From: CAYLUN01 sp964386865
GTDB lineage: Bacteria; Verrucomicrobiota; Kiritimatiellia; RFP12; UBA1067
Reading direction: 5' to 3'
Assembly (NCBI GenBank): GCA_964386865.1
Contig: CAYLUN010000014.1
Location: forward strand, 27,089 to 91,088
Length of the DNA: 64,000 nt
In this document: one piece after another, positions 50,562 through 59,133 of the stretch
Layout of the letters: every line of letters begins with the position of its first letter
Position numbering within the stretch: the stretch's first letter is position 1
Program-made: the position numbers and the translations under genes
Notes under the pieces: generated by a model
Databases searched by the model: none
The model's input: the letters and a program-made list of their open reading frames with translations, nothing else
What the model was told of the DNA's origin: nothing

Positions 50562-52540
50562 TATTTCTGCTCGGCCTTTTCAAGTTCAATCGATTTCTTG
50601 ATTTCTTTCTGGATCGTCTCGTTCAGATCCTTCGGCGCGGCATCGGTCAGTGCGACAGGCGCAAGCGCTTGTGAGCCATAATCGCCGCCTTCCCAGCGGA
50701 GATTGCGGAACTCGCGCGGCGCATTCCAGGCTTTTGTGTCCATGCCGAAATTCACTTCCTCCCCATCCTTCAGGTACGACTTTGCACGCCTGAAGCTGAG
50801 TTCGGTCACGGTCTCCCACGTGGTCAGTTTGCCGGGTGACTCTTTTTTGGTGGAGAGCACATCCTCCAGGCCAATCGAGACGGTCTGCCAGTCCGGCGAA
50901 CCTGTGAGCGGCTTGCGGAATTCGTAGGAGCCGCCCGGCTTGCCGGGGAAGGCGCCCCAGCCATTTAAATCAGCCACGACAGAGAGGACGTTGTCGTTGG
51001 GGCACTTGATCTCGAAGACCAGTTTCGCGCCAGCAGGGCCGCGCCACTTCGGATCTTTAAGCTTGCGCGTGGTCGCCACCCACACGTGCGGGTTGCCCCA
51101 CTCCAGACGGAACCAGTCCTGCCAGCCGCGTGTCCCGTCATCGATCATGCGCGAAGGCTTGTCCGTGGCTTTCACGCCAGCACTCTTCAGTTCCTCCGGG
51201 AAAATGATGGCCTCTTGGGAGCTGATCATGAAGGCCTCGGGTGCCTTGCCGCCTCGATACTCGACGCGCTCGGTCTTCAAGGCGTAACTGACATTCGCGT
51301 ATACATAGAGGGGCTGGTCTGCGCTCAGCACAGGACACTCGGCCGTCCAAATGTCGCCGCTCTTCTTCGCTTCTGCATCGCGCCAGAACCGGGTGAGGCA
51401 GTGAGGATCAACGGAATAGTAGAGGTCCACTTTGATGACATCTGCAGGCCGGTCCGGCTTTACCGTCGCGCACGGAATGTTGTTCGCTGTCTTGAGGGTG
51501 ACCGTCAATTTCGGTGTTTTTGGAAATGCGAATGTTCCTTTGAGATGTTGGTCGAACCAGAGGATGCCGCAGATGGAGGTCTCGGGAAGACCGCGGTGAT
51601 TGAGATGCGGCGCGACGGTGTAGGCCACAGTCTTGCTTCCGATCATTTTCCAGTTCTCTGTCATGTTGTCAAACGGGCCTGCAAAATCGTTGGAGGGCGA
51701 CATGAAGAGGATCGGACACGTCACACCTGGGATATACGCGCGATCATCAATCGTCACGTCATAGACGCTGGGCTTGTCGGAGGTGACTCCTGATCCCGGC
51801 ATGCCGCTGAGCTTGCCGCTGGCGCCGCCCGAGCCTCCGCAGGAGGGCACGGCCGCTTTGACGCGCTTATCAATGCCGGCGACGTTGACGGTGATCTTGC
51901 CGCCCATGGAGTGGCCGGTCACGCCCAGCTTTTTGGGATCAACTTCGGGCTGCTGTTCCAGGAAGGTGAGGCCGCGCCGGGCCGCAAGGACCAGCAGGAA
52001 CCAGTTGTTGTTGCGCGGCGATTCGACATCGTCCAAGGTCTTCGCGTCCGGCTTGCCTCCGGAATAATGGTCATTATGTTTTTGCGTGGCATCGAGCGCG
52101 CCCCAGTCCGTGCAGGGATCACCCTTCTCCATGCGCTCCAGATCGTTTCCGCCCCAGTTGATGGAGAGTCCGACATAGCCGTTATCTGCCGAGTGCTTGA
52201 CCGACTCGACGGAGGCGCGCTGTCCGCCGCCATGCACCTGAAGGATCGCGGGAAGCTTTTTGTCACTTTTCGGAAAGGCATAAAACGCAGCCAACCGCGC
52301 CTTCTTGCCTTTGAAGGTACCGATCGTGAAGACCACTGAGCGGTAGGTGTTGTCGCCGTCCTTCCACTCCCTGACCACCTGCGTCTCCAGCGGCTCCTTG
52401 CGGGGATCATAGCGGCCCCAGAGCTCCGACAGATTAGTCGGCGCCTTGCCGTCCTTCAGCGGCGGCAGCGAGTCCTGCGCCGCGCAGGCAATAACAAACA
52501 GAAGAGAAGTTAAAGCCACGATCCGCTTGTGTATGCTCAT
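50561..52540 (-). CDS. Secreted alpha/beta-hydrolase carbohydrate esterase, paralogue B
   Basis: 659 aa from ATG 52540 (behind GGACGGGACAA); the in-frame ATG at 52597 would break the signal peptide. Motifs: LPPLKDGKAPTNLSELWGRYD at the start of the mature chain, KLGVTGHSMGGKITV with nucleophile Ser211, SPSNDFAGPFDNM (acid) and APHLNHRGLPE (His). C-terminal module (about 490-640) includes AKLVFEIKCPNDN and EFRNLRWEGGDYG. First gene of a run that includes paralogue A and the GH78 fusion. It carries the conserved upstream element at 52627-52646. Confidence 0.82.
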   Translation of the reverse strand: MSIHKRIVALTSLLFVIACAAQDSLPPLKDGKAPTNLSELWGRYDPRKEPLETQVVREWKDGDNTYRSVVFTIGTFKGKKARLAAFYAFPKSDKKLPAILQVHGGGQRASVESVKHSADNGYVGLSINWGGNDLERMEKGDPCTDWGALDATQKHNDHYSGGKPDAKTLDDVESPRNNNWFLLVLAARRGLTFLEQQPEVDPKKLGVTGHSMGGKITVNVAGIDKRVKAAVPSCGGSGGASGKLSGMPGSGVTSDKPSVYDVTIDDRAYIPGVTCPILFMSPSNDFAGPFDNMTENWKMIGSKTVAYTVAPHLNHRGLPETSICGILWFDQHLKGTFAFPKTPKLTVTLKTANNIPCATVKPDRPADVIKVDLYYSVDPHCLTRFWRDAEAKKSGDIWTAECPVLSADQPLYVYANVSYALKTERVEYRGGKAPEAFMISSQEAIIFPEELKSAGVKATDKPSRMIDDGTRGWQDWFRLEWGNPHVWVATTRKLKDPKWRGPAGAKLVFEIKCPNDNVLSVVADLNGWGAFPGKPGGSYEFRKPLTGSPDWQTVSIGLEDVLSTKKESPGKLTTWETVTELSFRRAKSYLKDGEEVNFGMDTKAWNAPREFRNLRWEGGDYGSQALAPVALTDAAPKDLNETIQKEIKKSIELEKAEQK

Positions 52541-52626
52541 TTTGTCCCGTCCATTTTGCCGGTTGCCAAAGCCATCGATTTTTCCCCATATCCTCACTGT
52601 GATCGATCATAGATGATGGTTGCGTG

Positions 52627-52646
52627 TTTGTCATGTCATACAAATG
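52627..52646 (-). promoter_or_regulatory. Shared upstream element, copy 1
   Basis: Minus strand CATTTGTATGACATGACAAA, 86 bp upstream of the ATG of paralogue B. It matches the element at 61332-61351 at 18 of 20 positions and contains a TTTGT/ACAAA dyad, as in transcription-factor sites. Begins 2 bp after the stop of the M11-like gene. Confidence 0.6.
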
Positions 52647-52647
52647 T

Positions 52648-55600
52648 CTAAGGCACCAGGTTGATTCGATAGAACCTGTTCGTTGCTGCGGTTGTTGTAT
52701 CATCTGCATAAATAAGCGTGGTCTGGCCGGTTGAGGTCAGGAGGGAATTCGGCAGGTTCGTCAGCCAAATATGGGTCAACGAGGGCGCGTACGCCACCCG
52801 GTAGGTCTTGCCCGACACGCTCTGCCACGTCACGCTGAATCTGCAGTTTGTGGAACTGTTCACGTTGCTTATAGCAAGGACACTGCCGCGGAGATTCGGG
52901 TCTGTTCCTGCAAGGAACTCCTGGAAATTTGACATGCCGTCGCCATCTTTATCAAAAGCAGCCTGCGCATTGGCCTGGGTGGTGCTCCCGAAGTTCTGGA
53001 TCTGCCACTGCTCGAAAGGCGTGAGCGCTTTATACGTCAGCTTCACCTGCCCCGCGGTGTCCGTGTTGACGGCAAAAGGCTGCCCTGCGCTGATTGCCAA
53101 GCCGTTTGTAATCAGGTTGCCCGTGTAGGTGAACACCGTGTAAGTCAGTGAGGCTGACCACCCGGCATTGGTGACGACATTCAGCGTCCCTTTGAGCGCG
53201 AGGTTTCCGTTGACCGCCACCCGGTCGCTGGTGGCTCCTAACGTGACCTGAAGCACACAACCGGTAGCACAGGACAGCGAGTTGCTGATGGTCAGCGTGC
53301 CGATGCCGTTCAGCGGACCGGGAGAGAGAACTCCGCCGTTTGTTACCGTCACCGCGCCGCCAATGATACCCGTCCCACCCAATGTGCCGCCGTTGGCGAC
53401 TTGCACTGCGCCAAGCCCCGTGCCGCTGCCGCTAGTGTTATTGACAAGCAAAGTGCCGCCACTGACCGTGGTCGTGCCGCTGTATGTATTCGCGCCTGAC
53501 ACCGTCAGCACGCCAGAGCCGATCTTGGTCAATGCGCCACTGCCGCTGATGCCAGCCGTGCTTGCAACCGTGATCGCCTCGGCACCCGAATCAAACACGT
53601 GGCTGCCTTCCGACCCAAGGGTCAGGCCAACACCGCTGATGGAGAGATTGGTTCCCGGCCCATACGTGGCGATGGTCCCGTCATTCCAGTTCAACGTCCG
53701 GGTGGCCGCTGCGGTGCCTGCGCCGAGCCCTTTGGCAATCGTCATCGCTTGGAGGGTGGCCCCCTTATTGAGCTCAAACGTAGCAATAATCGGGTCGGCA
53801 ACCGAGACTTGCTGATCGGCAAAATAGAGCGTCTGGACTTTCACCGTTCCCTTGGCTACGGTCACAAGGCCTGTCGTATAGGAGGTCGTGCCGGGCAGTG
53901 TAAGACCAGCGAGGTTCTGGCCGATGACGATGTTTGTGGCATCGAGCAGACCTCCGCCCATGAAGAAGAAGCCGCTCACTTGCATGGGGTTGTTTCCCGC
54001 ACTGCTGGCGCGCGAATTTCGTCCGACAATCAGCGTGCCGATCCGTGCGTCGAGCGTGCTGGTTCCGGTCACGTTGCTCGTCAGATTGACCATTCCAAAG
54101 ACGGCGAGCGCCGGGCCCCAGGAGTCCCCGACCCGCATTACTGTCGCCCGACTGGTTCCGCCAGCGGTGCCTCTGATGGTCAGTATCGGATTAGTCACTC
54201 CCGCGTATTGCATTGTGCCGCTTCCGTGATAGCTCGCCAACACGTTTGTGCTCGCATTGATTGTCGTGTTCGACCCCAAGTTGAGCACGCCGGTGCAAGC
54301 CGAGCTGTTCAGGCCACCGAGCGTGCCGACACCGAGAGACAAAGCGGTGATGGTATTGCTTTGCGCCAGAGTCACCACGCCTGCCGACCCCGGGGTGGTG
54401 GTCGTGTTTTGTGAGCCGCTGACCACGAAGGAACCCGCTGCGTTGGCGTAGCTGAAGGCAGATAATCCGGATAAATTCAGGAGTCCGGTTGAGCTGGCAG
54501 TTGAGCCGCCCACCTGCAACAGGCTTCCGTTAAGCGCAAGCGCGCCGCCTCCCTGGATTGTGGCCGTAACATTGTTGGCGACACTGACCGTGCTCAGTGT
54601 CTGGCTGACATTTGAAAGGGTCATTTTGCTGCTGCCGCTAAAGTTCACCGTGCCTGTAGTGGGCAGACGGTTCGGGCCGCCACTAAGTGCCAGCGTACCG
54701 CCGCTGAGGGTCGTGCCGCCGCTGTAGGCGCAGGGGCCGGAGAGCGTCAACGTGCCGCCGCCCACCTTGGTCAGGCCGGCGGAGCCGGCAATGGCAGATG
54801 AAATCGTGGCGGCGCCGGAGGCTACCGAGATTGCCGGCGCACTGCCGTTCAGCGTCAGCGTATTGTTTGCAATGGTCGTGCCGCTGACATTGAATGTCAC
54901 ATCGTGCGCCGTGACGCCACCTGCACCGACACTTGCGGTCCCTGCCGTTGTCTCGAATACCGCGTCACTCCCGGACAGCCAGCTTTGATCCAGCGTCCCG
55001 CCGGAGACGCCGCTCCACTGGTTGGAGGAGAGTCCCTTGTCCCACGTAATGCTGCCCCGCGAATACCAACTTCGGGTTGGGATGTTTGTCGCCAGCGACG
55101 TCACAGTCAGGACGCCTGACCCTGCAAACAGCGCCGTGTTCGTCCACTGACAGTTTGCCGTACCCCAGGTTCCAGGCGCCGCAGGCATCCCGTCGACTGA
55201 CAGGCTGCCAACCCTCTCCGCGACACCGTTGGTGAGATAGACCTTGGCCCCGGAGTAAAGCTGCACCAGCGAGGTGTCCCCCAGCACGTCGCCTGTGTCC
55301 AGAACCGTCAACTGTGCGCCGGAAAGGACGGCTATGCTCGTGGTCTGAGTGACCGAACAGCCGCTGGCCAGGACTAGCGTTCCCCCATCAACAGCTGTTG
55401 CACCCGTGTAGGAATTCGTGCCGCCAAGAATCAGGGTGCCAACGCCGGTCTTGGTCAGCGGGAAGACGCCGCTGATGGCGCCGCCGACTCGGAGGGTGCC
55501 GGTGCCGGCCACACGCCAGGTGTTGGCGCCGGCCAGGCGGACGGGCGTGTTGATGGTGTGGGTGAAGCTGTTGCTGACGGTGATGCCGGTTTTGACGGTC

Positions 55601-57066
55601 AGACCGGCGCCGCCGGTGGCGTTAATCGTAAAGTTGCCGGCGCGGTTGAAGAGCATGGTGCCGACGGTGCGGCTGACGGTGTCCACGACGCTGGTGCTGC
55701 CGCCTGTGCCGAAGATGACCGCGGCACCGTAGTCAGGCACGACGGCCGGGGTCCAGGAGGACGAGGCGGACCAGACGGCGCTGGCGGCGGCGGTTTTCCA
55801 GGTGGCAACGTCGTCGGCGAAATACGAGAGCCGGAGGGTCACGTTGCTCGCGGTATGGCTGAGTTGCGTGACTCTGAACGCGACGTTGGTTTCGCTGAAG
55901 GTGTCGTTATCGACCAGCGTGTCGATCAGACGGGAGGCCCCCCCCTCGACACCATTTTGGAGGCGGTGGATGAAGAGTTTATCGGAATAGGTGGTGCCGA
56001 GCGTAGCGTCGTAGCCGACCGGGATCTTAAACGAGAGGTAGTAACCCCACGAGGAGCCCGGAACCGAAATCGTGATCAGCTGCTTGTTCGTCAGGGCCGC
56101 AAAAGCATTCTCAACACCGGCGAGTTGGTAGGTTCCGCTGGCGGGGTTGGAGATGATCTTGGACGCGGACCGCCAGCCCATCAGAACCTTGTACGCCGCG
56201 TTGAACTCGCGCCAGGCATACGGAGAGGCCATGGGACAGGAGTTGTCGCCATATGCACTCTCAATGACGCCGTCGTTGTTGAAATCGGTGCCGGCGTGAC
56301 CCATACCGACGTTGTGGCCCAACTCGTGGACATAGACCACGGTTGCGTTGGCGTTCTTGATCATCGCCCAGCTGGGATTGCCGCCGATCGTACCCAGGCC
56401 GGCCCACCCGGCCGCTTTGAAATCATCGGTCGTATAAACGCGCCGGTTGTAAGCGTTCAAATTCACACCCGCCGCTGTCGCCGCGGCGTCGGCCAGCGTG
56501 CGCCACTTGGCGTCATCGTAGACGTTAACGTCGGCATTGATCACGTACGGCCCGACCACCCTGCCTGTGAACCACATCGCGCCGAGGGAGCTTTCGCGAA
56601 AGGCACCATCCACGGAGTTGCCGCCGGACGTGCGGAAAAGCCAATTGCTGACAGTAGACGGGCTGTACGTGCAGGCCGCGTTGGTGAAGCTGACTAGGAT
56701 CACAATCATCCGTTGCTCACCAGACGCAACCGCCATGACGGCAGGCGACTGCAACGTCTGGACCGCAGCCAGTCCGCCCACGTCGGCGACCGTGAGGGTG
56801 TTGTCGAGAGACTGGCCCCGGACTCGAATGCGGTCGCCTGTGCGCAGCCCGGCCGGCACCTGGCCGCCGAACGTGAGGTTGAAGCGCTGCCCGCTCGTCT
56901 CGTCGTGAAACCGGTACTGCGTTTCTTCACGCTGATTCTCGAAATCGTCCACGCTGACGATCTCCAGCGTTCCGGTGGATTCCAGCGGCGCTTCCTGCTT
57001 TGCGTAGGCCACACCTATAAGCGACACTAACGCCACCACGATCAGGCTCATGCGAGATCTGATCAT
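52648..57066 (-). CDS. Secreted M11-type metallopeptidase with autotransporter-like repeats
   Basis: 1472 aa from ATG 57066 (behind an AGGGAG site); the ATG at 57093 is possible. Signal peptide about 1-22. Metallopeptidase domain to about 400 with VVYVHELGHNVGMGHAG: H247-E-L-G-H251 and His257, the extended metzincin motif of gametolysin-type (M11) proteases. The next about 900 residues are repeated PATR-like beta strands (GVGTLILGGTNSYTGATAVD, KIGSGVLTVSGANTYSGTT, TKVGGGTLTLSG). The end has DKDGDGMSNFQEFLAGTDP, a calcium-binding-like segment, then a short beta domain ending RFYRINLVP. It could be surface-anchored and modify or mature partner proteins; a peptidase inside a polysaccharide locus is unusual. 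Confidence 0.75.
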   Translation of the reverse strand: MIRSRMSLIVVALVSLIGVAYAKQEAPLESTGTLEIVSVDDFENQREETQYRFHDETSGQRFNLTFGGQVPAGLRTGDRIRVRGQSLDNTLTVADVGGLAAVQTLQSPAVMAVASGEQRMIVILVSFTNAACTYSPSTVSNWLFRTSGGNSVDGAFRESSLGAMWFTGRVVGPYVINADVNVYDDAKWRTLADAAATAAGVNLNAYNRRVYTTDDFKAAGWAGLGTIGGNPSWAMIKNANATVVYVHELGHNVGMGHAGTDFNNDGVIESAYGDNSCPMASPYAWREFNAAYKVLMGWRSASKIISNPASGTYQLAGVENAFAALTNKQLITISVPGSSWGYYLSFKIPVGYDATLGTTYSDKLFIHRLQNGVEGGASRLIDTLVDNDTFSETNVAFRVTQLSHTASNVTLRLSYFADDVATWKTAAASAVWSASSSWTPAVVPDYGAAVIFGTGGSTSVVDTVSRTVGTMLFNRAGNFTINATGGAGLTVKTGITVSNSFTHTINTPVRLAGANTWRVAGTGTLRVGGAISGVFPLTKTGVGTLILGGTNSYTGATAVDGGTLVLASGCSVTQTTSIAVLSGAQLTVLDTGDVLGDTSLVQLYSGAKVYLTNGVAERVGSLSVDGMPAAPGTWGTANCQWTNTALFAGSGVLTVTSLATNIPTRSWYSRGSITWDKGLSSNQWSGVSGGTLDQSWLSGSDAVFETTAGTASVGAGGVTAHDVTFNVSGTTIANNTLTLNGSAPAISVASGAATISSAIAGSAGLTKVGGGTLTLSGPCAYSGGTTLSGGTLALSGGPNRLPTTGTVNFSGSSKMTLSNVSQTLSTVSVANNVTATIQGGGALALNGSLLQVGGSTASSTGLLNLSGLSAFSYANAAGSFVVSGSQNTTTTPGSAGVVTLAQSNTITALSLGVGTLGGLNSSACTGVLNLGSNTTINASTNVLASYHGSGTMQYAGVTNPILTIRGTAGGTSRATVMRVGDSWGPALAVFGMVNLTSNVTGTSTLDARIGTLIVGRNSRASSAGNNPMQVSGFFFMGGGLLDATNIVIGQNLAGLTLPGTTSYTTGLVTVAKGTVKVQTLYFADQQVSVADPIIATFELNKGATLQAMTIAKGLGAGTAAATRTLNWNDGTIATYGPGTNLSISGVGLTLGSEGSHVFDSGAEAITVASTAGISGSGALTKIGSGVLTVSGANTYSGTTTVSGGTLLVNNTSGSGTGLGAVQVANGGTLGGTGIIGGAVTVTNGGVLSPGPLNGIGTLTISNSLSCATGCVLQVTLGATSDRVAVNGNLALKGTLNVVTNAGWSASLTYTVFTYTGNLITNGLAISAGQPFAVNTDTAGQVKLTYKALTPFEQWQIQNFGSTTQANAQAAFDKDGDGMSNFQEFLAGTDPNLRGSVLAISNVNSSTNCRFSVTWQSVSGKTYRVAYAPSLTHIWLTNLPNSLLTSTGQTTLIYADDTTTAATNRFYRINLVP

Positions 57067-57120
57067 AACCCTGACACTCCCTGTTGTTATCATACCGGTC
57101 TCAGCGATCCCTCTGCACGT

Positions 57121-59133
57121 TTACTTCACTTTCTGCTCCAGCTTCTCCTGCTCCAGCGATTTGTTAATGGAATCGTTGAACTGCTTTTGATATTCCTCAT
57201 CGCTCAGCCGGGAATCCGCCGGCCGCTGGCTCACGTACTTTCCGCCCTCCCAGCGCATGTTCCGGATCTCGCGCGGCCCTTTCCAAGCTTTGCCGCCCGC
57301 TTTCACCTTCTGCCCGTCTTTCACGATCTCGCCACTGGGGCAGATGCTAAACTCCGTGACGGTCCGCCAGTTCGCGAGCGGGTCTTTAATCTTCAGATCG
57401 AGCGCGACGAGCTCTTCCGCCGTGATTGACACGGTCTGCCAGTCAGGAGAACCCTTCAACTCCTTCACCGCGACATAGTCAACCGTGGGTTTGCCGGGCT
57501 GAATCGCACCCCAGCCATTGCAGTTGAAGGTGACCACCAGCGCATTGTCGGCTTCGCACCGGATCTCAAAGAGCAGTTTGCCGCCATCCGGTCCGCGCCA
57601 TTTGGGATCCGTCAGCTTCCGGGTCGAGGCGCGCCACAGGGGCGGATGTCCCCAGTTCGACTGGAACCAGTCCTGCCAGCCGCGTGTCCCGTCATCGATC
57701 ATGCGGTCAGGCTTGTCGGTGGCCTTCACGCCGGCGGCCTGCAACTGCGCCGGCGTCGCCGTCAGCATCCGTGAACTGAGGGTGTAGACATCGGAGTTGC
57801 CGTTGCCCGGCGACTGCGCCAGGTTCCGATATTTTTCAGGCGTATCGTAGGACACATTCGCATATACGAAAAGCGGCTCGTCGAGACTCATCACCGGGCA
57901 GACCGCTTCCCAGACATCGCCCCTCCTCACGACCTTTGCGCTGCGCCAGAACCGGGTCTTGTTGTTCAGCCCGATCGAGTAGTAGACCTCCACCTGTTTC
58001 GCTGCCGCCACGTCGGCCGGGGTCATGCTGACCAACGGAACCCCCGTCGCGGTCTTCAGGTTCAGCTCCAGCCTGGGAGTCGCCGGCATCGTGAAGCTCC
58101 CCTTCAGGTGCTGCTCAAACCAGAGGCTTCGGGTGATCGAATGGGCCGGCGTATGGACGTGATTCAAGTGCGGGGCCATGCTGAACCGCACCAGCGACTC
58201 AGGCACGTTCCGCCAGTTCCACGCCATGTTGTTGATGGTGCCGTGGAAGTCGTTGACCGGCGACAACCAGAGGATCGGGCAGGCGATCCGCGGGATGTAG
58301 GCGTTGTCGGCGACGCAGGCCATTTCGAGCTCCGAGGATTTGGACGTGACGCAACCCGGCAGCTCAGTGGCCTGGCTCTCTAGGATATTGCCCGCGCCGC
58401 CGCACGACGGCACCGCCGCTTTCACACGCTTGTCAATGCCAGCCAGGTCGGTAGTGAGTTTGCCGCCCATGGAATGTCCGGTGGCACCGATCCTCGCGGG
58501 ATCCACCTCCGGCTGCTGTTCGAGGAAGGTGAGGGCGCGGCGCGCGGCGATCAGCACCAGGAACCAGTTGCTGTTGCGCGGCGACTCGACCGCATCCAGC
58601 GTGAACTCGTCGGGCGTGAGCGCCCCGGCGAAATGGTTGGCCTTGTTGCGCTGCGGAGGATGCGTGGCGTCGAGCTTGCCCCAGTCCGTCTGCGGGCCCT
58701 CGTACGTCATCTTCGAGCGGCCGAAGTTCAGCCGGTTGCCGCCCCAGTTGAGAGACATTCCGGCGTAGCCGTTTTTGGCGTCGGCCACCACGCCGTCAAG
58801 GCCGGCCGACTGTCCGCCGCCATGCATCTGCAGCACGGCGGGCAGCTTCGCGCCCCCTTTCGGAAAGGCGTAAAAGGCGGCCACCTTCGCCGGTGCCCCT
58901 TTAAACACGCCGACCTGGTAGCGGATCAGCCGGCAGGTCACGCCGTCCTCTTCCCACTCCTTGAGCACCTCGACCTCCAGCGGCTCCTTCGTGGGATCGT
59001 ATCCGCCCCACAGCTCATCGAGCGTCTGCGGCACCTTGCCGTCCTTGAGGGGCGGCAGGGAGTCCTGCTCCGCGCGGGCGGCCAGTGCGAGCGACACGGT
59101 TAACGTTAGCGAGTGAACTACTCTTGAAATCAT
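57121..59133 (-). CDS. Secreted alpha/beta-hydrolase carbohydrate esterase, paralogue C
   Basis: 670 aa. Signal peptide (about 1-21), then the same mature start as paralogue B (DSLPPLKDGKVPQTLDELWG). Nucleophile Ser221 in GATGHSMGGKL, probable acid in LSPVNDFHGTINN and His in APHLNHVHTPAH. C-terminal module with GGKLLFEIRCEADN and EIRNMRWEGGKYV. Closest to paralogue B by eye, so probably a recent duplication. Overlaps the upstream paralogue D by four bases (ATGA). Confidence 0.82.
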   Translation of the reverse strand: MISRVVHSLTLTVSLALAARAEQDSLPPLKDGKVPQTLDELWGGYDPTKEPLEVEVLKEWEEDGVTCRLIRYQVGVFKGAPAKVAAFYAFPKGGAKLPAVLQMHGGGQSAGLDGVVADAKNGYAGMSLNWGGNRLNFGRSKMTYEGPQTDWGKLDATHPPQRNKANHFAGALTPDEFTLDAVESPRNSNWFLVLIAARRALTFLEQQPEVDPARIGATGHSMGGKLTTDLAGIDKRVKAAVPSCGGAGNILESQATELPGCVTSKSSELEMACVADNAYIPRIACPILWLSPVNDFHGTINNMAWNWRNVPESLVRFSMAPHLNHVHTPAHSITRSLWFEQHLKGSFTMPATPRLELNLKTATGVPLVSMTPADVAAAKQVEVYYSIGLNNKTRFWRSAKVVRRGDVWEAVCPVMSLDEPLFVYANVSYDTPEKYRNLAQSPGNGNSDVYTLSSRMLTATPAQLQAAGVKATDKPDRMIDDGTRGWQDWFQSNWGHPPLWRASTRKLTDPKWRGPDGGKLLFEIRCEADNALVVTFNCNGWGAIQPGKPTVDYVAVKELKGSPDWQTVSITAEELVALDLKIKDPLANWRTVTEFSICPSGEIVKDGQKVKAGGKAWKGPREIRNMRWEGGKYVSQRPADSRLSDEEYQKQFNDSINKSLEQEKLEQKVK

